Assembly (NCBI RefSeq): GCF_023740735.1
Contig: NZ_JAMRXH010000023.1
Location: 42,929 to 106,928 of the forward strand
From: Nocardia sp. CDC159
Lineage (GTDB): Bacteria > Actinomycetota > Actinomycetes > Mycobacteriales > Mycobacteriaceae
DNA length: 64,000 nt
Direction of reading: 5' to 3'
The translations under genes and the position numbers were made by a program. Of this stretch, positions 8,254-16,645 are shown one piece after another (within the stretch, counting starts at the first letter, position 1; each line of letters begins with the position of its first letter). The notes beneath the pieces were generated by a model, which had not been told where the DNA came from, made no database searches, and saw nothing but the letters and a program-made list of their open reading frames with translations.

Positions 8254-9600
8254 ATGTCCACCATGACCTCGATACCCTATGCCCGGGGGCGGTTGCCCGT
8301 CGTGGGGCATCTCGCGGCTTTTGCCCGCGCCCCGTTGGGATTCCTGTCGTCGATCCCCGAACAGGGCAACCTCGTGCGGATCAAGCTGGGGTCGCTCGAC
8401 GCTGTCGTTGTCTGCGATGCCAACCTCACCCGGAAGTTGCTGCTCGACGATCGGGTATTCGACAAGGGCGGGCAGATTTTCGATCGTGCCTACGACGCGC
8501 TCAGAGATGGTTTGGCCACCTGTCCGCATGCGGTGCACCGGCGCCTGAGGCCGTTGATCCAGCCGACTTTCAATCCGGCCAGGATTCCGGCTTACTCCGC
8601 CACGATGTCGGAGAAGATCGCCGCGGTAACCGAATCTTGGCGTGACGGCGAGGTTCTCGATGTCACCGCGGAGATGCTGAAGCTCGCGTCCAGCACGGCA
8701 GCAGCGGTCTTCTTCGGCGGTAGTGAGTTGGATGCGACGGATCGCGATCAGGTGATGGCCGACATGGCAACGCTGTTCAACGGCGTCTTTCGCGTCGCCA
8801 TGATGCCGCCGTCACTGTACCGTTTGCCGATTCCTGGCAATAACGCTCATCGGGACGCGGTGATGCGATCGCGTCGGGTCCTCGCTGAAATAATCGCGCG
8901 TCACCGCACCAGCGCTTCGGGGCCGGACAGTCTCCTGTCTGCCCTGCTCACCGCGCGGAGCGACGACGGTCGTCGACTGTCCGATGCCGAGATCTCCGAT
9001 CAGGTCATCTCGTTCTTCATGGCCGGAACCGACACTACGGCAACAACTCTGGCCTGGGCGTTGTACTTCGTCGATCGCAACCCAGCGGTCGCGCAGCGGC
9101 TACGCGAGGAGGTCGACAATGTGCTCGGCGGGCGCGTCGCGCGCTTCGAGGATTTATCCGACCTGCAGGTGACGAAGCAAATAATCACCGAAACCCTGCG
9201 GATGCGTTCCCCAGTCTGGATGCTCACCCGGAAGGTGAGCGAGGACACCGAATTGGGCGGATATCGGCTGCCCGCGGGAACGGTGGTCTTGTACTCCAAC
9301 TACGTTCTACATCACCGGCGCGATCTTCTTCCCGATCCGGACCGGTTCGACCCCGATCGTTGGGATCCCTACAACCCCGACCGTCCCCCTCGGGACGCGA
9401 TCATCCCCTTCGGTTTCGGGCCCCGCAAATGCATCGGCGACAAATTCGCGATGACCGAGACCACCCTCGCCCTCGCCACGATCGTCAACCGATGGCAACT
9501 GAGTACGCTTTCGGACCGAGAGGTCAAGCCGGTGGTTTCGTCGGTCATCATGCATCCACGCCGGCTGCGGATGCGGGCGCGGACCCGCGCCGCGTCTTAG
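8254..9600 (+). CDS. Cytochrome P450, second of tandem pair
   Basis: From ATG 8254 this is a 448-residue P450, with AGGAAGG ending three bases before it; ATG 8263 is an alternative start. Motifs are ARGRLPVVGH at the N-terminus, I-helix MAGTDTTATT at about 256-265, ETLR at 313-316, and heme loop FGFGPRKCIG with Cys at 393. It resembles the preceding P450 along its full length (for example the shared PDRFDP and YVLHHR segments), suggesting tandem duplication followed by divergence. The 3' end overlaps the convergent HMG-CoA reductase gene by 53 bases. A role in successive oxidation of the same terpene skeleton is likely but inferred. Confidence 0.94.
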   Translation: MSTMTSIPYARGRLPVVGHLAAFARAPLGFLSSIPEQGNLVRIKLGSLDAVVVCDANLTRKLLLDDRVFDKGGQIFDRAYDALRDGLATCPHAVHRRLRPLIQPTFNPARIPAYSATMSEKIAAVTESWRDGEVLDVTAEMLKLASSTAAAVFFGGSELDATDRDQVMADMATLFNGVFRVAMMPPSLYRLPIPGNNAHRDAVMRSRRVLAEIIARHRTSASGPDSLLSALLTARSDDGRRLSDAEISDQVISFFMAGTDTTATTLAWALYFVDRNPAVAQRLREEVDNVLGGRVARFEDLSDLQVTKQIITETLRMRSPVWMLTRKVSEDTELGGYRLPAGTVVLYSNYVLHHRRDLLPDPDRFDPDRWDPYNPDRPPRDAIIPFGFGPRKCIGDKFAMTETTLALATIVNRWQLSTLSDREVKPVVSSVIMHPRRLRMRARTRAAS

Positions 9601-10657
9601 CGCTTCCCGCGGTTCGCTCGAGGCGCAGATGGGCTCGCATCAGTTCGCCGGGGTTGGTCTGAGCTGCCAGCAGGGATAGTTCTCCACAGAGGACCGTGGC
9701 GGCCGCCAGCACGGCCAGGCGGCGGGCGTTGTCCCCCGGATCGCGCGGCGTGCGGCAGCCGAGCCGGGTGAGGTTCTGCTCGACGAACGGGAGTCGCTTG
9801 CCGTTACCCACCGTTCCGACGATGAGATTGGGGATGGTGCAGGAGAAGTAGAGGTCGCCGTCGCGATCTTCGGCGCGAGTGATGCCCTGCGAACCCTCGA
9901 CGATGTTGGCGGCGTCCTGTCCCGTGGCGAGGTAGAACGCGAGCAGCATGTTCGCGTAATGCGCGTTCGCCGAACGGATACCGCCGGCGAGCAACGTGCC
10001 GATGAGATTCTTGCGGGTATTGAGGGTGGCGATGCGGGCGGCAGTACTACGCAGGCGTTGCTCGACCAGGCATCGGGGAATGAGAAGTTCGGTGACGACG
10101 TTCTTGCCTCGACCCAGTATCCCGTTGACGGCGGTGGCCTTCTTGTCGGTGCAGAAGTTGGCTGATATCGACCCGTAGCGCAGTTCCGGTCGGCTACGCA
10201 GGATGTGGTCGACGAGCACATCCGCGGCGAGGGTCGTCATATTGTGGCCGGAGGCGTCGCCGGTGGTGAATTCGAGGCGCAGATACAGCAGGTTGCCGAC
10301 GATCTGGTGATGCAGACCGATGAGGCGCGCGTGGCGGCTGCTTTCGGCCACCACCGTTTGCAGTCGCGGCAGCTGGTCCCTCAGTTGGGTGGCCGCGGCG
10401 TATGCGGTTGCGGCGTCGTCTGCTTCGAGCAGGATCGAGCGCGTCATGCGATCGTCGACCACGGTTGCGATGATGCCGCGCTCGGTGTTCATGGTGATAC
10501 GCGCCCCGCGAGCGACCGAGGCCCACAGCGGTGATTCGTATGTGGCCAGTGGAACTTCGGTCACGGTGGTGCCGATATCGTCGCTGACTCTAAGGGGGCC
10601 TACCCATTTCATCGGGATCGCGGCGGACGTCGACTGGTGTGTGATGGGATGAGACAT
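9548..10657 (-). CDS. mvaA: Hydroxymethylglutaryl-CoA reductase
   Basis: The enzyme reduces HMG-CoA to mevalonate, the committed step of the mevalonate pathway. The 369-residue protein shows the expected signatures: ESPLWASV near residue 41, TTGDASGHNMTT with the catalytic Asp region at about 131, DKKATAVNG with the catalytic Lys at about 170, and GTVGNGKRLP near 288. Length and motifs match the soluble actinobacterial enzyme of mevalonate clusters such as that of Streptomyces CL190. It is the last gene of a tight operon mvaD-mvaK2-fni-mvaA, starting 9 bases after fni. Its extended C-terminus overlaps the end of the convergent P450 gene. Confidence 0.95.
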   Translation of the reverse strand: MSHPITHQSTSAAIPMKWVGPLRVSDDIGTTVTEVPLATYESPLWASVARGARITMNTERGIIATVVDDRMTRSILLEADDAATAYAAATQLRDQLPRLQTVVAESSRHARLIGLHHQIVGNLLYLRLEFTTGDASGHNMTTLAADVLVDHILRSRPELRYGSISANFCTDKKATAVNGILGRGKNVVTELLIPRCLVEQRLRSTAARIATLNTRKNLIGTLLAGGIRSANAHYANMLLAFYLATGQDAANIVEGSQGITRAEDRDGDLYFSCTIPNLIVGTVGNGKRLPFVEQNLTRLGCRTPRDPGDNARRLAVLAAATVLCGELSLLAAQTNPGELMRAHLRLERTAGSAKTRRGSAPASAAGVDA

Positions 10658-10666
10658 CGCAGCCTT

Positions 10667-11764
10667 TCACTGGTGGGAGTTCGCGGGGAGGGCCGCGGAG
10701 CGGTCCGTCCGCGCCGCATAGGCGCCGACGTCGATGCCGCGAAGTCGGCAGAAGTCCGCCAGCTCACCGGTGATCACGAGATCACAACCGGTCATGGCGG
10801 CCGGGTCGGGCGCACCGAGAATCGTCATGATCTGCCGGAGCTGCTCGAGCCATCTCTCGATCCGGTCGATGAGCGCGGCCACGCCGCACTCGACCAGGGC
10901 GTGCAGGAAGCACCCGGCCACGCCCGCCGCCCGGCCGCCGAGGGCCAGAACGCGCGCGACGTCCAGAGGGCTGCGGATACCGCCCGAACCGAGCAACTCG
11001 ATGCCCTCGATCGGAGCCGCGTCCAACAGGCAGGCCGCCGTGGACTGGCCCCACCACGTGAGATAGGAGTAGTCCACGTCGGCGCTTTCGCGACGACGGT
11101 TCTCGATACGAGCGAAATTCGTTCCGCCGCAACCGGACACATCGACCACCGCCACCCCACAGTCACGCAACTGCCGCACCGTACGACGGCTGAGCCCGAA
11201 ACCGACTTCCTTGACGACAACCGGGACGGGAACGCTGGCAGCGATATCTTCGATGCTGCGAGGCCAGTGCGAGAACTCGCGATCCCCCTCCGGCATGACA
11301 ATCTCTTGCACCGCGTTGAGATGGATCTGCAACGCATCGGCGCAGAGGAGATCGACCGCTCGGCACGCCTGTTCGGGTGAGGCATTGGCATTGACATTCG
11401 CGAACACGATGCCGTCCGGATTCTCGCGGCGCAGCACTCGGAAGGTGTCGGCCACCCGAGGGTTCTTCAAAAAGGCGCTCATCGACCCGGAAGCGATCGG
11501 CACTCCGGTTTCGCGCGCCGCGACCGCCAGGTCGCGATTTATTCGGCCGGTCCAATCGCTGCCCCCGGTCATTGCGTTGATGAAGACCGGTGCGCTCCAG
11601 GTCATCCCGGCAATCTCGGTGGCCAGCGAGACGTCATGGACGTCGATCCCGGCGAGGGCATGGTGCATGAAGGAGATCGAGTCGAAGTCGTTGTACCGTA
11701 CTCCTTCTCGATGTTGTTCTGCCGCATACCGAACGTGATCGTCCTTTCGGTCGGCGATGCTCAT
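10667..11764 (-). CDS. fni: Type 2 isopentenyl-diphosphate isomerase (FMN-dependent)
   Basis: This enzyme interconverts IPP and DMAPP, using reduced FMN. The 365-residue TIM-barrel protein carries typical motifs: NAMTGGSDWTGRIN, ANVNANASPEQ, HLNAVQEIVMPEGDR with the catalytic Gln region, CGGTNFARIENRR, and the FMN phosphate loop GSGGIRSPLDVARVLALGG. The ATG at 11764 overlaps the stop of the preceding phosphomevalonate kinase gene as ATGA, a sign of translational coupling. A longer frame upstream is a shadow of that gene. Presence of the type 2 enzyme fits the order mvaD-mvaK2-fni-mvaA known from other actinobacterial mevalonate operons. Confidence 0.95.
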   Translation of the reverse strand: MSIADRKDDHVRYAAEQHREGVRYNDFDSISFMHHALAGIDVHDVSLATEIAGMTWSAPVFINAMTGGSDWTGRINRDLAVAARETGVPIASGSMSAFLKNPRVADTFRVLRRENPDGIVFANVNANASPEQACRAVDLLCADALQIHLNAVQEIVMPEGDREFSHWPRSIEDIAASVPVPVVVKEVGFGLSRRTVRQLRDCGVAVVDVSGCGGTNFARIENRRRESADVDYSYLTWWGQSTAACLLDAAPIEGIELLGSGGIRSPLDVARVLALGGRAAGVAGCFLHALVECGVAALIDRIERWLEQLRQIMTILGAPDPAAMTGCDLVITGELADFCRLRGIDVGAYAARTDRSAALPANSHQ

Positions 11765-12855
11765 TCCGTCTCCTCGACTGGTTGTACTACTCGCAAGGGA
11801 AGCGGCCGGATCCCTGCCTCGGCCCAGCGTTCGTACACTTCGGCGACACGATGGGCGGCCTCGATCGGCAGAATGGCGATGCCACAGTCGCCGCCGCCCG
11901 CTCCCGAGGGTTTGCTCGCGGCCCCGACGGCTTCGGCGCTCGTGCAGAGGGCGACGAGGCCGGGGGTCATGATTCCCGCCCCCGTGGCGGCATCGAGCTC
12001 GGCGAGCAGGCCACGGGCGCACCGTATTTCGTCCTGTACCCAGGACGGATCGTCGGCTTCAAGCGCGCAGACAAGGGCTTCGACACAGCGCGTGCTTTCG
12101 GTCAGGAACCGACTATGAGCCTGCGTGCTGGTCCGCTGCTGTGCTGCGATCAGTCCGGTCGTCGATGCGGGCTGTCCGGTCCATCCCACCAGCAGCCGCA
12201 GCTTGGTGGGCGGTCGTAACGGCTGCACCTCGAAGCCGGGCCATTCGCGATGCAGTGCGCTGTCCACGCCATGCTCGCGGACCAACTCGTGCACCCGGTA
12301 CCGGTCCGGCGCGCGGTAGGCGAGCCATCCGCCCCACACCCCGGCCGCGAGGTCTGCCCCCGAGGTCTGCGGGCTGACGGTCGCCGTCGCGAGCAGTGCG
12401 AGGCGATAGCGCAGTGACGCGCTGGGCTCGAGCCGGTAGAACCGGATCAGGGCCGATACGGTCGCGACCGTGACCGCGGCGCTCGACCCGAGCCCGAGTT
12501 TGTGCCCATCGCGGTCGGTCAGATCGCTGGTGATCGTGAGTCGCAGCGGACTCGGCCGCAGCCCGCGCTCGGTGATCAGCGTCTCGACGACGGACAGGGC
12601 GGCGGATACGAATCGAAATTCCGCCAGCACGCGTTCGGGACATTCCTCGGCGACCAAGCGTCCGCCCTCTCGGTGCAGACGCAGGGTTATGCCGCCCAGC
12701 GCATCGGAACGCAGCGTGGTCCAGGTCTCGCCCGCCCGGCTCAGCCGGACGGTCACATACCGATCGACGGCCATGACCACCGCGGGACGACCTGGTTCCA
12801 GCACGGCGTATTCGCCTGCGAGGAAAAGCTTTCCGGGAGCGCGTGCGACGATCAT
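11761..12855 (-). CDS. mvaK2: Phosphomevalonate kinase
   Basis: This GHMP-family kinase phosphorylates 5-phosphomevalonate to the diphosphate. From ATG 12855 the protein is 364 residues, with an N-terminal APGKLFLAGEYAVLEPG motif, the ATP-binding GLGSSAAVTVATVS loop, and the C-terminal KPSGAGGGDCGIA motif typical of the family. The start overlaps the mvaD stop (ATGA) and its own stop overlaps the fni start in the same way, so the three genes are translationally coupled. The open frame extends much further upstream, but that part is out of frame with mvaD and has no coding character. Confidence 0.95.
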   Translation of the reverse strand: MIVARAPGKLFLAGEYAVLEPGRPAVVMAVDRYVTVRLSRAGETWTTLRSDALGGITLRLHREGGRLVAEECPERVLAEFRFVSAALSVVETLITERGLRPSPLRLTITSDLTDRDGHKLGLGSSAAVTVATVSALIRFYRLEPSASLRYRLALLATATVSPQTSGADLAAGVWGGWLAYRAPDRYRVHELVREHGVDSALHREWPGFEVQPLRPPTKLRLLVGWTGQPASTTGLIAAQQRTSTQAHSRFLTESTRCVEALVCALEADDPSWVQDEIRCARGLLAELDAATGAGIMTPGLVALCTSAEAVGAASKPSGAGGGDCGIAILPIEAAHRVAEVYERWAEAGIRPLPLRVVQPVEETE

Positions 12856-13874
12856 CGCGGATCTCCCGCGAGGAGGGTGGCGGGAGGACCCGGCGCTGCC
12901 ACGTGTGTGGTGACGTCGTCGCCGAGTTCGCCCAATGCGGCCGCCACCTCGTCGGCGTCGGCGCGTCCGCACAGCGCAACGACATTCGGTCCGGCGTCGA
13001 CGGTGGCGTGCACGGCGACGCCGCACTCGCGCAACCACACGATGCGGTCCAACACGGCCAGCGATCGTGCCAAGAGATATCGGACGGCCGGTCGTGCCGC
13101 GAGCATGGTGGCGTGCATGCCGAGAGCGTTGTGTTCGGCGATCCGGCCGACCAGACCGAGGTCTCCCGCCGCGATCGCGGCGCGTATCCGGGCCAGATCG
13201 TCGGTACAGGACTCGACCCACGCCCGATACAGCGGGGAGGTCGCAGCGGTGTGGCGCATGGCGATTCGACTGGGCACCGGCTTGGGCCGGTGATCGACGA
13301 GGGCGATCACCATCGCCGCGTCGAGGGAAGTGGCATCGATCTGCTCGGCATAGGAGCTGTCGTTGCCCGCACACCCGGTACCGCGGCCAGCATGCCATTC
13401 GACGAATCCGCCGTACACGGATCGGCACGCGGAGCCCGAGCCGCGGCGCGCCAGTCGCGAAAGGTCCCGGCGGTCGAGCGCCAGCCCGTACGCGTGCGCG
13501 GCGGCCATCGCCAACGCGGCGAATCCGCTTGCGGAGGACGCCAATCCGGCTCCGGTGGGCACCGTGTTCACGGTGTCCACCATGGCCCGCGCATTGCTGT
13601 CGGCGAGTGTTCGTACCAGATCCAGGAATTCGCTGACCCGGTTTGCCGCGGCCCGGGGCGCCGACCGACCGTCCACGCTGACGATATCGGCGGCGATCGA
13701 GGGGTCCACTCGGACTGTGGTGGTCGTGGGAAAGATATCGAGGGTCATCGACAAGCTGCCGTTCACCGGCAGGATCCATGACTCGTCCCGCTTTCCCCAG
13801 TACTTGACCAAGGCGATATTCGGGTGGGCCACGGCAGTGGCCCACCCGGTCTCTCGCACTCTGGCACCGATCAT
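12852..13874 (-). CDS. mvaD: Diphosphomevalonate decarboxylase
   Basis: The enzyme converts mevalonate diphosphate to IPP with ATP hydrolysis and loss of CO2. The 340-residue protein has the decarboxylase signatures NIALVKYWGKRD at about residue 19, a phosphate-binding loop PTGAGLASSASGFAALA, and LARRGSGSACRSVYGGFVEW, which separate it from the related kinases. It heads the leftward operon mvaD-mvaK2-fni-mvaA. A 230-base divergent promoter region separates it from the polyprenyl synthase gene, so C5 supply and prenyl-chain assembly may be co-regulated. Confidence 0.95.
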   Translation of the reverse strand: MIGARVRETGWATAVAHPNIALVKYWGKRDESWILPVNGSLSMTLDIFPTTTTVRVDPSIAADIVSVDGRSAPRAAANRVSEFLDLVRTLADSNARAMVDTVNTVPTGAGLASSASGFAALAMAAAHAYGLALDRRDLSRLARRGSGSACRSVYGGFVEWHAGRGTGCAGNDSSYAEQIDATSLDAAMVIALVDHRPKPVPSRIAMRHTAATSPLYRAWVESCTDDLARIRAAIAAGDLGLVGRIAEHNALGMHATMLAARPAVRYLLARSLAVLDRIVWLRECGVAVHATVDAGPNVVALCGRADADEVAAALGELGDDVTTHVAAPGPPATLLAGDPR

Positions 13875-14104
13875 GAGTACTGCCTCGATGTGTTCGGGAA
13901 TGAAGCACTTCTTTCCGTTTCAGTCAACAATGTGAGCACGATGACAACTGCAATAAAAGTTGGTGTTGAAAAGTATCGTTCGGCTCGTTGCACCCCAATT
14001 CTTTTGGGGTACAGCGGCTCTCGGTCACGACAGAATGGGTGCCAGCGAGCGAGTCCGCGACTTCGGAACTCGAACCGATAGCGACGCGTAGCTGAGGAGC
14101 GCAC
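13875..14104. promoter_or_regulatory. Divergent promoter region between mvaD and polyprenyl synthase operons
   Basis: This 230-base region must drive the leftward mevalonate operon and the rightward encapsulin-terpene operon. It is more A/T-rich than its surroundings around 13920-13990. A perfect inverted repeat ACCCCAA/TTGGGGT with a five-base loop lies at 13992-14010. It has no T-run after it and is away from any gene end, so an operator or mRNA structure is more likely than a terminator. A GAGGAG ribosome-binding site precedes the ATG at 14105. Confidence 0.6.
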
Positions 14105-15154
14105 ATGTCGATCGACGGTACGATATCGCCACTGGACAGACAGAAGGCTGACGTTCAACGCCTCCTTTTGCGGGCACGGGCGAATTGCGAACCGATACTC
14201 CGAAATTCACTCGGCAGACTGCCGGAACCATTGCGACTGATGGCTTCGTATCACTTCGGTTATTGCGATCGCCACGGCACACCGGCGTCGGGCACCACCG
14301 GCAAGATGTTCCGGGCGGCACTGACCCTGGCCACCGCGTCGGCCTTCGGAGCAGCGCCCGCCGCCGTGCGCTACGCGGCGGCCGTCGAACTGATCCACAA
14401 CTTCACCCTGATCCACGACGACATCCTCGACGGCGACGTGGAACGGCGCGGACGACCGACCGTCTGGGCGATCTGGGGTAAGCCGCCCGCCCTGCTGCTC
14501 GGCGACGCCCTGCACGCCCTCGCCATCGAAATCCTCACGGACACACGCGGGCCCGAGGGTCGGTGCGACGAGGCCGTTCGCCGAATCGAGCAAGCGGTCG
14601 TCGACATGTGTCGCGGCCAGTACGAAGACTGCGATTTCACCGAGCGTAGGCCGGTGACCGTCGACGCTTATCTCGAGATGGCAGCCGGAAAGACGGGCGC
14701 CCTGACGGGGTGCGCGTGTGCGCTGGGCGCCCTGGCGGCGGGCGCCGACGTGCGCGTTGTCGACGCGCTCGAGTCGTTCGGACGCCGGGTGGGCGTGGCC
14801 TTCCAGCTCATCGACGACATCATCGGCATCTGGGGGGATCCCGCCGAGACCGGGAAAACGGCCAGCGATATCGCCGAGCGTCGCATGACCATGCCCATCG
14901 TCGCGGCCATCGCCTCGGGCACCGATGCGGGCCGCGAACTGGCAGCGCTGTACAAGCCAGCGTCACAACGCGATTCGGGCCGACACGGAATCCCGCACAT
15001 CGCCGACCTCATCGCATCCGCCGGCGGACGCGAGCGGACGCGTCGCCGAGCGGAGCTGTGGACGAACTCCGCCATCGTCGAATTGCCCTGCGGGGGAACG
15101 CCGTTCAACGAACTCGTCGAGTTGGCCCGCGCAGCGCTGCGTCGGGATCGATAG
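14105..15154 (+). CDS. Polyprenyl (probably geranylgeranyl or farnesyl) diphosphate synthase
   Basis: This 349-residue trans-prenyltransferase condenses IPP with allylic diphosphates. The first aspartate-rich motif is DDILD at 105-109, followed by RRGRPTVW; the second is DDIIGIWGD at 237-245, both with the Mg-binding Asp residues intact. The first motif lacks the two-residue insertion of bacterial FPP synthases, and Phe100 sits five residues before it, an arrangement seen in short-chain GGPP synthases. C20 is therefore my first guess, with C15 or C10 possible. It opens the operon that continues with the shell protein, terpene cyclase and second shell protein. Polyprenyl synthases are reported companions, and proposed cargo, of family 2B encapsulins. 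Confidence 0.92.
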   Translation: MSIDGTISPLDRQKADVQRLLLRARANCEPILRNSLGRLPEPLRLMASYHFGYCDRHGTPASGTTGKMFRAALTLATASAFGAAPAAVRYAAAVELIHNFTLIHDDILDGDVERRGRPTVWAIWGKPPALLLGDALHALAIEILTDTRGPEGRCDEAVRRIEQAVVDMCRGQYEDCDFTERRPVTVDAYLEMAAGKTGALTGCACALGALAAGADVRVVDALESFGRRVGVAFQLIDDIIGIWGDPAETGKTASDIAERRMTMPIVAAIASGTDAGRELAALYKPASQRDSGRHGIPHIADLIASAGGRERTRRRAELWTNSAIVELPCGGTPFNELVELARAALRRDR

Positions 15155-15198
15155 CGACTCCGACCCGTACCCATCCAAACAACGAAAGAGGTGGACAC

Positions 15199-16626
15199 GT
15201 GACATCCTACGACGAAATCGCCGCTCCCCCGGAGACTTCCACGAACGGCCTGCGACAGCGCAGCCTGAGCACGGCGGCGGCGCGGAACCTGTCGACCACG
15301 ACCAAGACCCCGCCACTGATGGCCGGTGTGACCTCACGATGGTTGCTCAGGAAGCTGGCATGGGTCGACGTGCGAGGTGGCGCGTACCGGGTCAATCGGC
15401 GGCGGACCATACGCAGGCGCGGCGGACGGATCGCCTTCTCGATGAACGGCGACGGACAGTTCCAGATCGTCCCGGAGTCGCTGGGAGAGTTGGCGATATT
15501 GCGCGGTTACTCGAACGCCGAGGTACTGGCCGAGCTCGCCCGACAGTTCACGCCGAGAACGTTCGAGGCCGGCGAGGTGGTCGTGGAGGAAGGTCAGCCG
15601 ATCCAAGAGGGGATCGTCGTGGTGCACGGCCGCCTCGAGCGCATGGCCATGGGTCAGTACGGGGAACAGGCCGTTCTCGGCGTGCTCATCGCCGGTGATC
15701 ACCTCGGGGACGAGGGACTGATGCGGACCGACCCGCTGTGGACCGCCACGGTGAAGGCGGCGACCTCCGGAACGTTGATGACCATCCCCTGGTCGACGTT
15801 CACCGACGTGATCGAGCGCAACGCCGATCTGCGCGCTCATCTCACCGCCTACCTGGAGAACGACTCGGTGCGCGTGAATTCGAAGGGTGAGGCCGAAATC
15901 GCGCTGTCGGCCGGGCACCACGGCGAGGAACGCATCTCCACCACCTTCGTGGACTACGAGCCCGACCCCCAGGAGCACGAGCTGTCACTCACGCAGACCA
16001 TCCTGCGCGTGCACACCCGAGTGGCGGATCTCTACAACGACCCGATGGATCAGATCGAACAGCAGCTGCGGCTGGTCGTCGAGGAGATCCGCGAGGGACA
16101 GGAGCGGGAACTGATCAATCACCCCAGCTTCGGGCTCCTGCATGCCACCGACTACGACCAGCGGATCTCGACGTATTCCGGCCCACCGACACCGGACGAC
16201 CTCGACGACCTGCTGGCCATGCGCCGACGCACCGATTTCATCCTGGGACACCCACGCGCGATCGCGGCCTTCGGCCGCGAATGCAGCCGCCGCGGCCTGG
16301 TACCCGAGGTGAGCACCATCGACGGGCACCGAATCCCCTCCTGGCGGGGCGTGCCGATCTACCCGTGCCCCAAGATCCCGGTCACCGCGACACAGACCTC
16401 CTCGCTGATTGCCATCCGCACCGGGGAGCACGATCAGGGTGTCGTCGGGCTGTACAAGACCGGCCTCCCGGACGAGTACGAGCCCGGCCTCAACGTGCGA
16501 TTCATGGGGATCAATCAGCGCGCGTTGATCGAGTACCTCATCACGGCCTACTACTCGATCGCGGTTCTGGTCCCGGACGCGGTCGGAATCCTCGAGGACG
16601 TCAACGTCGCAGCCCCACGCATGTGA
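15199..16626 (+). CDS. Family 2B encapsulin nanocompartment shell protein, copy 1
   Basis: From GTG 15199 (GAAAGAGGTGG upstream) this is 475 residues. The conserved N-arm RSLSTAAARNLSTTTKTPPL (21-40) and the HK97-fold portion (about 220-475, including the long DPMDQIEQQLRLVVEEIRE spine helix and the C-terminal YSIAVLVPDAVGILEDV) match family 2 encapsulins. A cyclic-nucleotide-binding-like domain is inserted at about 100-215, which defines subfamily 2B. Family 2B shells assemble into protein cages that enclose terpene cyclases or polyprenyl synthases. Here the gene lies between exactly those two enzymes. The inserted domain keeps the GDE turn (residues 170-172 region) but has LWTATV where the Arg that binds cyclic phosphate would be, so binding of cAMP is doubtful. 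Confidence 0.92.
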   Translation: MTSYDEIAAPPETSTNGLRQRSLSTAAARNLSTTTKTPPLMAGVTSRWLLRKLAWVDVRGGAYRVNRRRTIRRRGGRIAFSMNGDGQFQIVPESLGELAILRGYSNAEVLAELARQFTPRTFEAGEVVVEEGQPIQEGIVVVHGRLERMAMGQYGEQAVLGVLIAGDHLGDEGLMRTDPLWTATVKAATSGTLMTIPWSTFTDVIERNADLRAHLTAYLENDSVRVNSKGEAEIALSAGHHGEERISTTFVDYEPDPQEHELSLTQTILRVHTRVADLYNDPMDQIEQQLRLVVEEIREGQERELINHPSFGLLHATDYDQRISTYSGPPTPDDLDDLLAMRRRTDFILGHPRAIAAFGRECSRRGLVPEVSTIDGHRIPSWRGVPIYPCPKIPVTATQTSSLIAIRTGEHDQGVVGLYKTGLPDEYEPGLNVRFMGINQRALIEYLITAYYSIAVLVPDAVGILEDVNVAAPRM

Positions 16627-16645
16627 CACGAGTACGGAGGAAGCC

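Noticed and set aside
15199..16626. CRP/FNR-type regulator, as the inserted domain alone would suggest
   Set aside because: No HTH is present; the flanking sequence is the HK97-type shell of family 2B encapsulins.
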